64,000 nt of DNA from Actinernus sp. WN-2022 (GCA_030867875.1 JAOWCC010000028.1:682001-746000), one strand, 5' to 3'; shown: positions 24,021 to 35,761, counted from the first letter of the stretch. The notes: generated by a model not told the origin, from the sequence alone. A program made the numbers and translations.

Positions 24021-24622
24021 TGTTTCAGTAAAATAATGAAAAATGCATCAATAAATCCTGCTTTCTATTATAAAAGAATAAGAAGGAAAAGTTATAAAAA
24101 GGAAGGGAAAAACATTTCAAACTAAAAAAAAAAAAAAACGCGCGAGTTTTATCGGAGAAAAAAAATCTAACACGTAAAAATGCAAAAAAAAAAGAATAGT
24201 TTGATAAATGTTTCAGTAAAATAATGAAAAATGCATCCATAATAAAACCTGTTGTCTATTATAAAAGAATAAGAACGAAAAGTTATAAAAAGGAAGGAAG
24301 AAAACATTTGAAACTAAACATTGTACAGAAAACAGACAGCAATAAAACAATAACGCGCGAGTTTTCTCGTAGAAAAAATGTAACCCGTAAAAATGCGAAA
24401 AAAGAATAGTTTGATAAATGTTTCAGTAAAATAATGAAAAATGCATCCATAATAAAACCTGTTGTCTATTATAAAAGAATAAGAACGAAAAGTTATAAAA
24501 AGGAAGGAAGAAAACATTTGAAACTAAACATTGTACAGAAAACAGACAGCAATAAAACAATAACGCGCGAGTTTTCTCGTAGAAAAAATCTAACTCGTAA
24601 AAATGCGAAAAAAGAATAGTTG
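24021..24622. repeat. Three-copy 188-210 bp tandem repeat downstream of the TRIM gene
   Basis: Units start with TGTTTCAGTAAAATAATG at 24021, 24209 and 24419. Copies two and three are almost identical at 210 bp; copy one is diverged and shorter. Each of copies two and three contains a 61-codon plus-strand frame of very basic composition, duplicated with the repeat and not considered a gene. On the minus strand the array lies in the presumed 3' flank or 3' UTR of the TRIM-NHL gene. Confidence 0.92.
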
Positions 24623-24712
24623 TGATAAATAGGAACAGTTGTAGATGTTGTACTTACGTGTTGCAGGTTGTAGATATTGTGTGTTGATAGAGTAGAGTGA
24701 TTCAGTTCTACA

Positions 24713-25818
24713 CTAACGCCATACATGAACACGATGGTTGTCTTCTATCACCATCACAGTACGGCCATCAGGAAGAACTGTCAGGTCTACTGGACAATAC
24801 ATCTCACCAAGATTAGAACCTTCACTACCGAATGTACCCACACATTCACCTTCCTGTGTTAGCACCTGAACACGATGATTATGATAGTCACAGACCAGTA
24901 GATAACTGTGTCCATACACTGTAAGGCCATAGGGATGATTAAACTGACCATTACCTTGTCCAGGTGAACCGAACTGACGAACGAATTGTCCATTATCATC
25001 GGCAAACACACGAATACAATGTTCACCAGGATACGATACAAAATATGTACCGTTAGTGTACGTTATATACCATGGGGCTGTATATTGGTTACCAAACTCT
25101 CTAATAAACACTCCATCTCTACTAAACATCTTTACCCCTCGCTTATCTCCCTGACTACACACCACAACATTACCCTGGTTACAAACACATACTCCACGAG
25201 GATACTCAACTCTCCCCTCACCAATACTACGAATAAACACTCCATCTACTGAAAACACTTGAACCCTGTTATTACCCGTGTCACTAACAATAATATTATT
25301 ATTGTATTTATCTACTGTGACTCCTTCAGGTGTTTTCATTTGACCTTTTCCGCTTCCCTCACCACCAAGTTCGCGTTGATATTCTCCACTGCTATTAAAT
25401 ACTTGAACTTGGTGGTTATAGGTGTCCGCTATGAGAACACACTGCTGTTCATTCACTGTTATGCCACATGGACGATCAAACTGTCCTCTTCCTTTACCAC
25501 TAGAACCAAATGTTTTAACAGGTTTCAATTCACTGATAATATTTACAATTCTCTCATCAATGTCGTGTCCTTCAAATGTTGTTGTAATTCTGTACTGTCC
25601 TTCCTTCACTGTTTTTTGGTGTCCAATGTTATTGCCGTTTTCCTTTTCATTATAAACAATCTTTACGTCTATTTGCCGTCCTTCATTATCCTCCATTTTA
25701 ACACGTAGTGATTCCTCAGGACAAAAGCACAACTCTCCCATTCTGTTCCTTGTTAATATTCTTAGTTGTATTCCAAGAAAAACATTTTCTACTTGAACTG
25801 TGCTGCGGCGAGGGTCGA
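24713..25818 (-). CDS. TRIM-NHL protein, last coding exon (filamin and six NHL repeats)
   Basis: This exon encodes the C-terminal half of a TRIM2/TRIM3/TRIM71-type protein. The first ~100 residues form a filamin-type immunoglobulin domain (DPRRSTVQVENVFLG onward). Six NHL blades follow, marked by FDRPCGITV, MKTPEGVTV, VEYPRGVCV, TAPWYITY, FNHPYGLTV and MYCPVDLTV, a full six-bladed propeller ending RVHVWR-stop. In this family the propeller binds RNA or protein partners. The acceptor is TTCTCTCTTCACAG on the minus strand and the exon starts in phase 1. That matches the donor at 34574, so the join reads SCA-V-DPRRS. The reading frame is intact and of normal length. The stop codon is at 24713-24715. 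Which TRIM subfamily it belongs to cannot be settled by eye. Confidence 0.93.
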
Positions 25819-26559
25819 CTGTGAAGAGAGAACACAACACAAACCGTTAGTTGAGAAGAGAGAAATAAAGACAGAATTAAACTGAAATTTATACATGTAT
25901 TAAACACTTAATATTACATGAAGAGTTCTTATTAATTAAGCTAAGGTAGTATTTCTACACACTAATACAAACTAGTGTTTTTCAAGTTCTTTTTCAAGTT
26001 CTTTACCAAGGTTTCAAGATGAAGATTCTTTTCAAAACGGCAGACTAAACTGATTCAGGATGACATTTGCTAAAACACCGAACTAATTATTACTACAATA
26101 TGAGCAGGAGAGATTTTCTAGTTGATATATCGCTCTCAGCAGTAGAGAATGATTAGAAAAATAACCGCAGCAGTTCAAAGAAAATTAAACGAGTTCTAAC
26201 TAAAACAACTTCAATAAAAAAGCTTACCCGGCTATAAACCTGCACATTGTCGAATTGTCGTATTCCTTGTTTGATAATCTGTTTTCACCCGATAAACTGA
26301 ATGAAGAAACTATTCTATCTTCATCACGAACACTTCCTGTTAATTTTGTGGACCTACAGACGTCCTTTTCAAGAGATTTTGTTCTTTCTAAACACAGAAT
26401 CAGGTTCTGTGAAGAACTCCAACGTTTTCTTTTCGTTTCTTTGGTGAAGTTAGGCTTAAGTAAAGAAAGTGAACCAATCACAACACAGGAAAGTGCACCA
26501 ATCACAACGCAGAAACATCCTCGAACGCGTGAGGAAACGAGATTTGCGTGTTGCAGTTA

Positions 26560-27634
26560 AATGGTATCTTACATCTGTAATCTGATTGGTGGACTTCGAT
26601 CCGGTTTTTACTTGATAGTTGAAAATTACCTCTACTTTTTCACCATTATATTATACAAGTTATTTTTGTGGTTTAGAATTTAATATACCTAGACGGATTA
26701 ACAAAATATATATTTTGTAAAAAGAATTGCTTATCATAGAAAATACAAACTGTCACTTTTGATTAATAAAACATACCAACTCGATCCAAATCACCCTAAA
26801 AGAGAGTTCACAAAATTTTCTGGGATCTATCTATGAGCCCGGTGGCGAAGTACTGGGAACAAGATTTTCGAAACAGCAGTGATTCCCCGGTGACTTTAAC
26901 CATTGATAATATATCCAACTCGTAGCCTATAGCTAATCACCGTGAAATCTCCGCTAGATTGGTGATAGTTGTCTTTGTTAGAATACTTGACCCACCTCTT
27001 GTCTCGAGAAATACTTTTTTATAAATAAAGATATCATAATACAAAAAAAATATATAAATCTCTTCTGCTTGGTATCACCACAACGTCCGCCATCCAGGGG
27101 CAATAAAGCTGATACGAGGAATTGTATTTCTGAACATCTGACACTGAAGAAGAGAAACTGAGTGGTAATGTGTTGTTTCATGATACCGTGGATGACAACT
27201 CGTCAAAGTGAGGATGAGTTTAGTTGCTGGTGAATTGTACAGTTCAACTGATGAAGACAACTGAACTACAAATTATTCAATCACTAGACACAATATTGAA
27301 TCTGGTAAAAATTCTCGTCAGAAGTAATGAAAGACGACATGGTTTGTGGTTATGAAAACTAGAGGATCAAGGGGTATGCTCCCCGTAGTCGTAGACATGT
27401 TTTGAAAATTAATAATACAAACTACAGTTTTCTGTTAATTTTGCGACAACAGCTATTATTTGGGGATGAGAAAACAATCCGATCATATTTAAATCAAATG
27501 AAATCAAATCCGGGTTCACTGACTGTACGCGTAACAAATAACTCAAAATGGTATACTAGGGTAGAGTGTTGCGTGACGACCCATTAAATTACAGCTGTGA
27601 TAAAGACTACATACTGCGGTTTAGCATGGTATTA
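26560..27634. other. Intron sequence, nothing recognised
   Basis: AT-rich, short frames only, no clear repeats. Confidence 0.5.
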
Positions 27635-28331
27635 ATGTACCGATCAAATCGAAACATCTACATACCCACCCCCCGGGCATTTCACTTGTTTTTCGTGGGG
27701 AGTAGGGAATTTGACATCAGTTGCTGTCCTTGGGGTGGGGGAGAATTTGAACAAGTCTGTGGAATTGGAGCGGGGAGGTCACTTTAGGTCACTTCAAACC
27801 TTAAAAGGGAGTTCAAAAGCTTTGTGCTTCTGAAAAAAACTCTGAATTTCTAACGAGACCTGAAACAACCATGGGGGCTGATCAAAGCCAGGTCCCGGCT
27901 AATCCACAGATCGAATTGGAATTTAGCGTGTTGATTTTTGCGGAGGGAGGAAAACCGGAGAACCCGGAGAAAAACCCTCGGAGCAAGGGCGAGATACCAA
28001 CGAACTCAACTCACATATGGCGCCGCGTCCGGGATTCGAACCTGGGCCACAGAGGTGAGAGGCGAAGCGCTTAACCACTGCGCCACCCGAGCTTCGTTTG
28101 AAGGTATTAAAATATAAATGTAAATTGCTTACGAATATTTAAACTGTGTCAAAAAAAATATGCGGTGTCACAACTAATAGCATGTCCCTGGGGTAGGGGC
28201 TGATCGCCTAATACGACGATGGGGTGGGGCATTTAAACAACATTTTTGTCCCGCGGGACGGGAATTTGAACAATCCAAACTCCAAACATTCAAATGCCCG
28301 GTGGGGAGGATCTTTCAATTTGATCGGTACA
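27635..28331. mobile_element. MITE with TGTACCGATCAAAT termini, carrying a SINE
   Basis: The left end TGTACCGATCAAATCGAAA (27635) is mirrored by TTTGATCGGTACA ending at 28331, and similarity continues through CCCCGGGCATTT. The element is flanked by TTAA on the left and TAAA on the right, so a 3 bp TAA duplication is possible, as in PIF/Harbinger elements. A SINE at 27830-28094 is inserted inside it. Confidence 0.75.
27830..28094 (-). mobile_element. tRNA-derived SINE, best copy, minus strand
   Basis: On the minus strand the head reads GGGTGGCGCAGTGGTTAAGC (A-box-like), then AGGTTCGAATCCCGG (B box), like a tRNA with internal pol III promoter. The body contains GGCGCCATATGTGAGTTGAG and TTGCTCCGAGGGTTTTTC, and the tail ends near CATGGTTGTTTCAGG. 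Relatives lie at 6110-6345, 11705-11762, 51637-51815 and 59680-59830. An authentic tRNA gene is unlikely because no cloverleaf closes and the body continues for 190 bp. Confidence 0.88.
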
Positions 28332-29130
28332 TAAAACAGAACAACTGTAGCTTGTCATTGCTGATATATGGAATATTGAGGCGGTTATTGATAAGGAAAA
28401 CCGAGTGATAATTGGGCCACTCATTTGGTACAGAGCGCTAAAACCACTCATTACGACATACAGTTTATAAACACGAATGCCAAAAATACCCGATATTCGT
28501 ATAATATCGCGTGCTACCGAATCGCTCTCGATCTTATCGTGCTCCTTGTAGTGTACTACAGTCAACTCTCTCTCCCGGGGGGGGGGGGTAGGGTTAGGTA
28601 CTACAGTCAACTCTCTCTCCCGGGGGGGGGGGGGGGGTAGGGTTAGGTACTACAGTCAACTCTCTCTTAAGCGACCACTCACCTAGCCTCCTCCGCAGGC
28701 AACTCCTAAATAATAAGAAACAAGAAATTTGAATCACGAGGATTCCTAATCCCATTTTACGGGAGTTGCCTGCGGAGGAGGCTAGCGACCACCCCTGGTG
28801 CCGCACGGACAAAGTGGTCGCTTACGGGAGGTGGTCGCTTAAGGGAAAAAGCAACACAGGTAGCCCAAGTGATTGCTAAACGGATCAGACTTCTAGCACA
28901 GCTCTAGCGCGCTGTCACCATAACAACATAGAGCAGGCCCTCGCTAAGAGAGAGTTGACTGTAGTATAGTACAGTACAAGGAGGACGATAAGAGGACGAG
29001 AAGGAGGACGATAAGATCACTCGGTTTTCCTTATCAATAACCGCCTCAATATTCCATATATCAGCAATGACAAGCTACAGTTGTTCTGTTTTATGGACCG
29101 ATCAAATTAAAACATCCTCCCCACCGGGCA
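28290..29130. repeat. Large imperfect palindrome flanking a MITE
   Basis: The segment 28290-28410 reappears inverted at 29012-29130 with about 115 bp of close match, including the end of the MITE at 27635-28331 plus flanking DNA (GCGGTTATTGATAAGGAAAAC). Inner parts ('TTATCGTGCTCCTTGTA') are also mirrored near 28975-28990. It is an inverted duplication, not a transposon end. Confidence 0.85.
28655..28974. mobile_element. MITE with TACAGTCAACTCTCTC termini
   Basis: The left end CTACAGTCAACTCTCTCTT is preceded by two extra tandem copies of the end, each followed by a long G-run at 28561 and 28607. The right end is GAGAGAGTTGACTGTAG at about 28958-28974. Inside, a 25 bp inverted repeat (CTAGCCTCCTCCGCAGGC, 28684-28706 and its mirror at 28762-28787) suggests a second, nested foldback. 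The interior repeats GTGGTCGCTTA. A related fragment is at 29240-29472. Confidence 0.8.
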
Positions 29131-29239
29131 TCTAGCTAAGAACAGGAGTTCTAGCTCAAGTTTTTCCAATCTTTTTTAGTTTCTTATCTGTCAGCGCCAT
29201 TAAAAATTGAACTTTGTGGTATCTGAGTAATGATTTTCT

Positions 29240-29472
29240 AATAATACAGTACAAGCTACTTTGGTGGTCGCTTATCGGAAACAAAAAACAATAGAAATGT
29301 CAAGTGTTGAGACTAAGTGGTCGCGGTAGCCTAAGAATTTTTGCGTTGGTTAAAAAATTTTGCGTTGGTCGCTTACGAGAGAGTTTTTACAACAGAATTT
29401 GACTGAGGAAAAACGATTCTTTTGTAAAGTGGTCGCTTACGGGAAGTGGTCGCAGGAGAGAGTTGACTGTAC
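29240..29472. mobile_element. Related MITE fragment
   Basis: It shows repeated TGGTCGCTTA phrases and ends GGAGAGAGTTGACTGTAC, as in the MITE at 28655-28974. Its left end is only partly conserved (TACAGTACAAGC). Confidence 0.6.
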
Positions 29473-29938
29473 ACGTTTAGGTTGATTTACAACAGTCGAA
29501 GACAATAAATAGTTCAGTGAAAAACAAGCTTGTACAACATTCTGTCAATACAGTCAGTCAATACTAACTGGGTTTCATAAAACAAATCAACTGTTGCTTT
29601 GAACAACAACCGATCGAGGGAGTTTTGCATTATTTTTTGCATTTTTACGTCAAACACAAAACCGGAGTAATTGTATCGGTTTAATTAAGTCGTTTCTAAA
29701 TGTGGAAACCTATACGCTCGAGCCCCAGTTGTTGAAAGGGTGGATAAAGCTATCCACCTGATAAATGCCTATCTAGTGGATACAATAATCTAGTTTGGTT
29801 AATACTTATCCATTGGATAGGGATTTATTCGGTGAATAGCGTTATCCACCCTTTGAACAACGTGCCGGAGTCCGGTTGCATAATACGCTCGTAACACTTA
29901 CGAGTATGATAATTAACTACAGTGTCACCGTAACTTAG

Positions 29939-30173
29939 CTAAGTGATTTACTAGGAGTCGGTGAACAATGCGACAGTCTTACTGGAAAAGGTTAGTGACT
30001 GAAAACTGAGATGTACCTGAATATACGAGATTGGTGCGAAAGACCGCGTTCTCTATATGTATGTAAAAGAGTACTGCAGTCGCGAAATTCGTTAGTTTGG
30101 TGGAATGCCCCCCCCCCCCCCTCCCCCCCCCCCCCCCTCCCCCTTATATGCAAAATGCTGGCTACGCCCCTGA
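29939..30173. mobile_element. Partial copy of the CAGGGGCGTAGCCAG MITE
   Basis: It matches 11241-11474 almost throughout ('GTGAACAATGCGACAGTCTTACTGG', 'AGACCGCGTTCTCTAT') and ends CTGGCTACGCCCCTG. The left terminus is missing. Its C-run is longer and broken by T. Confidence 0.88.
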
Positions 30174-30949
30174 CGTTGAAATGGTTTCCCATTGTTTTTG
30201 TCCAGCCGATCCAATCAAATCACAGAGTTACAGTACATCACATGTAGGGACATGCCGTAGTTTGTCCCACTCATATGCATACGAAATCTGCTCTATAGTG
30301 TTTGTATTGTGACTTCATTACTGTTTACTTGCCACTACGATGAAATTCAACCATTTCTTGTGGCACTTTTTAGTCTTCCAATAGGACAAACAGTGGCGGA
30401 AATATCCAACTCAGTGACAAATATATACTGGCAAAGCCAAATTAAACTACGAATTTTGCGTAGAGTTTACCGTCAAAATCACGTTAGCCTGGGAAACCAG
30501 CCGACTCGAGAGCCAAAATCACGTCCGCCATAATACTGAAGTGCGTTCTAAATAGCAAAATATCGTACTTTACTATTCGTTCACGCGAAGCCGGTTTGTG
30601 TGAAAAGTACATGTAGCTCCACATATGTTGTCATGTTGAGTGGAGTAAAATGACGTCACTTCCGCTGAAAATTAGCACGGCTAAAAATAAAGCAAGACTT
30701 CCCGTCGTGATATCGAAAAACGGTTTGAAGAGGAAAAAATATAGAAACTTTTCCTTACGAATACGCAACAACATCGCTATTGCTGGTTTACACGTGACGT
30801 CATAGCCACCATGTTGTTGCCCTTAAACAATAGATTCCTCTTTAGCTTCTTTTGTTGTGGCACCAACATGGCCGCCGTGGCCTTTGTCATTTGAATCTCT
30901 GGGAATGGAGTGCAAACCAGCAATATGAAAGTTTGATCGTATGGGCACT
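30174..30949. other. Intron sequence, nothing recognised
   Basis: Short frames only; no repeat structure identified. Confidence 0.5.
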
Positions 30950-31451
30950 TTAAAGTGCAACTAACCCCTTTTGCAATATTTATACATATGAAACTTTGGA
31001 AGGTTTTGAGTACTTCTGCGAAGAAAGTTTTGGCTTACAGAGAATACTCTATGTTCTATGCTTGTTTGAAATGGTGAAAATTTGACCTTTCCTTACGTCA
31101 CCTCATTAATGCATTATTCTCCATGGCGCCTTTCCATCACAACAACATCGATATATAGAGAATATACACAGTCTGTGAGTTGTTAGTAAAGTAAACAGTT
31201 ATTTTAGAGTAAATGCTAAATATTTATTCAAATTATTGCAAAGTCGAATGAGTTGGATGACGTAAGATCAAGAATCGACCCAGGCTTTTTCTTACGCGGT
31301 CATAGGTCAGGAAAGGTCAAAATTTCACCATTTTAAACAAGCATAGAACATAGAGTATTCTCTGTAAGCCAAAATTTCTTCGCAGAAGTACTCAAAACCT
31401 TTCAAAGATTCATATGTATAAAAATTGCAAAAGGGGTTAGTTGCACTTTAA
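30950..31451. mobile_element. TTAA-flanked long-TIR MITE (copy 2)
   Basis: Same family as 449-995: ends TTAAAGTGCAACTAACCCC, same interior ('CACAACAACATCGATATATAGAG', 'GAATCGACCCAGGC'). It is about 45 bp shorter because part of the left inverted arm is deleted. Confidence 0.92.
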
Positions 31452-34400
31452 GCGTTTTCAAACTAATGTGTAAATATGTTCTATTTAAGGATGGCTACAA
31501 TTACAGTAAATACATTTTAAGGTAATTCAAAAGCCTGGATGAATACCAATAATTACGTGATATATAGCGATCAGTTAAATTAATGAGTGTAAAACTGAAT
31601 ACTTCAAATTTTATAGGCTGAGCTTCATATAAAATAAAATAAAATATTTAACACCTTATTGTTATTATTCCGATATTAATGTTTAAAGTAATCTCTAAAC
31701 CTTGCGAATCCTAATTTGACACAAACTAAATATCATATTGTCTATATGAATACCGTAGACTGCACACAATCAACCTCCCTTGTATAACCAACCCCTTCCA
31801 CTTGTACTTCAGTATGATCTCCGATCCAAAGTAAAAATATGGCCAGGGCAAGGCTTCTTTAAGAAAAAAAATATGACAGATGACAAGACCCCTGAAGTAA
31901 GATATATTTAGAATGAGAATTAGACAAAATAAAGCACTGCATTTTGTATTATTTACGAAGACGAACCAACTGACGTCACGCATGTGATTTGCAACTTTAA
32001 CGGAATAAAAATTGTCGCATGATTTTTGACAATTATGTATAACTTCGACAAGGAGAAAAATAACGTTCGCGCTCTCAAAATGTATTTTTAATTCCTCAAA
32101 ATGACTGAGGGGAGACTAAAAATTAAAATTAAATAAAAACGGGGTTGATTTTTCGCTTCATAGGCACTTTAAGATACCAGGTGAAATATTAACTGATTAA
32201 AATTTGAGGGATGTACTGTGCTGGAAAGCTAGATTTGCTCCAAGTCGAACTCGCTGAGTCATTGCCTAAGAAGGACTTTGAGAAAGTCTACTGGGAAGCG
32301 TGCAATCGTGTTCGCTTCCCAGCACAGCTACATCTCTCCAATTTTGAACAGTTAATCTTTTGCCTGGTATCTTAAGTTTGCAGACGGTAAATATTTCAGA
32401 AATTCGATATTACGGAAATTATTTAGCATCGGATTCCCATACAAATACTGTATTTCGCGCCATGTGTGCACCCTTTCAAAATCAGTGTCGAAATTAACGG
32501 CGAACTCGTCTGTTCTGATTGGGATAAGGAAGAGTGAAAAAACTAGATGTGAAACAAGCACAAAACAATACAGATTTGTATTCCAATATAAAACATGTCT
32601 AAGGCTTCTTTATTTGTTAAGTATTAGCATGCAACAAGAAGCTGCATGCACTAGCTTTCATGCACTCAGGTGTACAACAGTTCGTTAGGAATTCAGTTCT
32701 TTTTAAACAACTTTGACCTTTTTTTCCAAAACTGAAACCTGCTTTGTTGGTTTGTTGAAGCTATTTGCATTTATGGATATGTCAGCGATTTTATAAGTTC
32801 GGCTACATGCATGCGAGTCCTGTGCGACATCTCTGAAGTTCTTGAACATTTTGTTGACCTAGAAAATCATATCTGTCGGAATTAGTAATGTACACGAGTT
32901 TTCTCGCATTCAAGTGAACTATATTTGATCTGTAGTTTTGTCGAAGTAATTAAAAGGGCCCCTAGCGTTGTCACAAGTTAGCGAGAAGTTTACATCGCTA
33001 ATTCCTCGCATGGCCTCAAATCACATTGAAAAACTATCACAATTGCGCGAGCCCGTACAGCAAAAAAAAATGAGCTCTTTGAAAAACACACAAGTTAGAA
33101 CTGATTCAAATGTTCACAAGAAATCCGAATGATAATCTTTTAATAAACCTACGTAAAAAATACAAACTAGTATATCTAATAGGGTAGTGTTAGAAGAAAA
33201 CCTACAGTAGCTCTTTGACAGGAAAATATATTAAATTACTGGGTGATAAAAATACCAAGGCCGTTAGATTAATATATCTTGTAGTTTTGGGGCCATCATG
33301 CGACTGAAGCCTGTTTGAGCTGTTGTGTCTTTTCTCAAAAGTTGTCCGATTTATTTTCATTTAAAAATTAAATAAATTCCCTGATCATGAGCCCTACCAA
33401 TTCCCGCCATTTTCTTGCGATTCCCAGCACAAAGCACCGCTGTTCTCCCCGGGTGAACAACTGTAATCGAGAACGTAATTGTAAATGCTAATTGTATTTG
33501 AACTTTATTGAAGGCCAATAGAAGAAAATGATTTGCTTCTCATCATCTTGCTCTTTGGAAACTGATAGCCATTATCTCCGCCCCAAACTATCAAACTGTA
33601 TAATTATGCTCTCACTGAGCCGGTCCGATCGCTTACACGACTCCAGTGACTCGCGCATGTGATCATCAAGTTATACAAAACATATTTTGTGGGTTAAACT
33701 CGTTGTTATAGTAAACTTCACGTCACAACACAAGACTAACAAGGAGCACTGAAGGAACTGTAGTAAAAATACAAACGATCGAAGATGATCAGAATTAGCC
33801 TGAAGTACAGCGTACGACAAAGCCGACTCGCGAATTTGCGTAAATCACTCTCCTCCAGATGCCAAACTGCAAGAAATGCGAAGAACATAACCCGCCAAAG
33901 GATTGCTCGTCCCCTCCCCAATGGAGACTATTATGGTACCAGTATAGAAAGCTGAAATGTTGGAGAATACAAAAACCAAGCATATAAACTACAATATCAA
34001 TGATGCGTGGATCTTTCCTTCAGTATGGTATCAGTGGCTGCCAAAAATTCCTCCAGTGGGGAGGGGAGGAGCACATTGTTTATTCAGTTGCGCATTCATA
34101 AAGTAACGAGCGCGCGCTCTTTGTTGGAAAGTGCCATTATGTAGCGGGTAGGCAGCGCACGAAATAAACCTGAAACTACATCGAAGCAATTTTCAGCAGT
34201 GTTAACCTATTTTAACCTTTCTTTATTTAAAAATATGAGACAGAAATACACAATATCCAATACTACTACGATACACTTACGTCAGAATCTCAGCATAAAC
34301 TTTGTACACTGCTGTTAGCGCTGGTATACTCGAACTACACTGCTCTTAGCCAATCAATCCAGAAATGTTGTCATGTAATATAGGCAAAATATTAAATAAA

Positions 34401-34566
34401 TAGAAAATATTAAGAACTTAGTAGGATATTCAAATATTGATATCTGTTATTTTTCTTAAAAATAGAAACGTTATACGGTGGAGAGTTATAAATTTATAAT
34501 GAAGAAAATAAATTAATTTAAAATCGTTGGATATTTTGCTACAAAAACAAGAAGAACGTAAAAAGA
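31452..34566. other. Intron sequence, 3.1 kb, nothing recognised
   Basis: AT-rich with short frames only and no tandem or clear inverted repeats. The end near 34480 is very AT-rich, just before the splice donor. Confidence 0.5.
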
Positions 34567-34574
34567 TTAGTTAC

Positions 34575-35693
34575 CTGCACAGCTTGAAATCACCAACTTC
34601 CCAACATTTAGAGCTTCATGAACGTTGTCGCTCGTCTTGTAATACGCTGATGGACTTTCTCGTAGTTGTGGTCTTTGTTTCTCATGTGCGACCAGCAGTT
34701 CTTGTCCACGCTGAGCAGTAATTGACTGGGTTTGCAAAACCTCGGTTTTCAGGTTTCTCTTAACTATTCCTTCAACGTATTCCACATAACTTGTCAGTTG
34801 GCCAATCGTCAGCTCCAAATCTTTCTGGAGGACGCTATGCGAGGTTTCTTGTTTGTTTTGTACCTCGTCTATTTTTGCCATCACTTCCGCTTCGTGTTCT
34901 TTCACTTACGAATTGCAGCTTCAACGCTCTCGTGCACTTCGCGTCGAGCTAAGTCTAATTCATTTTGTGTATCAGCTAACTCCTTTTGCGAACTGGTCAG
35001 TACAGTATGACAAGATGTAACTGCCTTCTTTATGCGTTCGGCTTGTTCTATCATAGCTGCTTTCGCTTCTTCTGCTGCCTCCTCCATGCTTGTGAAATCG
35101 TGTGTCTTGTGAGTTAGCGTCACACACTTTTGGCAAAGGCACTTTTGGCATGTTTCTGTCCTACAAAAGTATTCCAGTCGGTTGTGTTCGTGGCTCCCTT
35201 CCTTACAGTACGTGGGTCGCTGTAGGAAATCTCGAACATCTTCCGACTTGAATTCACGTAGCGGGATGATTCGATGATTTCGTGTAATTTTGACTTTTCT
35301 GTGTAGCTCTATGCATTGTGCACACAGAAGGTCACTGCAATCAGAACAAAATGCACAGACGACCACAGCTTCTTCGCAATTACCACACACGGTTCTTGGG
35401 CTTTCCTGACTGGAACTGCCAGTTTCCAAGGCTGTGTATAGCTCCAGTAAACCAGCCAGGTAGAAGGACGCTCGCAGATTTGATGGATCTCCATTCAGCA
35501 GCTCCACTACCGAACGGCACTCGGGACATGTGAAGGGCTGGTGGTTTTTCTGGCACGTTCCCAACCAACTTGTGATACAGTGTTGGCAAAAATTGTGGAG
35601 GCACGGGAGAGTTTTTGGATTCGTAAAAACGTCCCCGCAAATGGCACACTGTAACTTTGCAGAAAATTCTCTCAGGAGGTCTTCGAACCCCAT
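34575..35693 (-). CDS. TRIM-NHL protein, first coding exon (RING, two B-boxes, coiled coil), frameshifted
   Basis: The E3 ubiquitin-ligase half of a TRIM protein. I place the start at the ATG at 35693 (AAAAGATGG, a good initiation context); the 17 codons upstream have no ATG. A C3HC4 RING spans residues 16-59 (CAICGDVF..CPECR). B-box 1 starts at C103 and B-box 2 at C163 (CKEGSHEHNRLEYFC). Then comes a coiled coil rich in E/A/K. The frame ends in TGA at 34902-34904, after AAIRK. The coiled coil resumes at once in the next frame (KEHEAEVMAKIDEVQ) to the donor GTGCAG/GTAACT at 34574. One missing base therefore separates the halves, either a real mutation or a sequence error. Splicing at 34909 (GTAAGT) would also bypass it in frame. 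The intact product would have about 740 residues, normal for TRIM2/3-like proteins. Confidence 0.92.
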
Positions 35694-35761
35694 CTTTTCT
35701 TTGCGTTGTTTCAATGTCAGCGTCTTCCCCAGACTTTGTGGCACAACGCCTTATGCGTAAT

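Larger units (their letters stand above)
25819..34574 (-). other. 8.76 kb intron of the TRIM-NHL gene
   Basis: On the minus strand it begins GTAACT (donor after GTGCAG) and ends CTTCACAG, with phase 1 on both sides. It holds a SINE, several MITEs, an inverted duplication and poly-C/G runs, each listed separately. A possible extra donor (GCCGG then GTAAGC) lies near 26226 on the minus strand and could mark an alternative first exon. Confidence 0.85.

Noticed and set aside
24224..24619. Two identical 61-codon basic ORFs as a duplicated gene
   Set aside because: They are copied with the 210 bp tandem repeat, are mostly Lys/Arg/Asn from AT-rich DNA, and show no promoter, splice or family evidence.
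25259..25708. 149-codon plus-strand ORF as a gene
   Set aside because: It is antisense to the well-supported filamin/NHL exon and resembles no family.
27830..28094. A true tRNA gene
   Set aside because: A and B boxes are present but the stems do not pair as a cloverleaf and the sequence continues into a conserved SINE body shared with four other loci.
35691..35744. TRIM start at the upstream end of the open frame (35744)
   Set aside because: The codon there is GTG, not ATG; the first ATG is at 35693, has a good context and sits at the normal distance before the RING.
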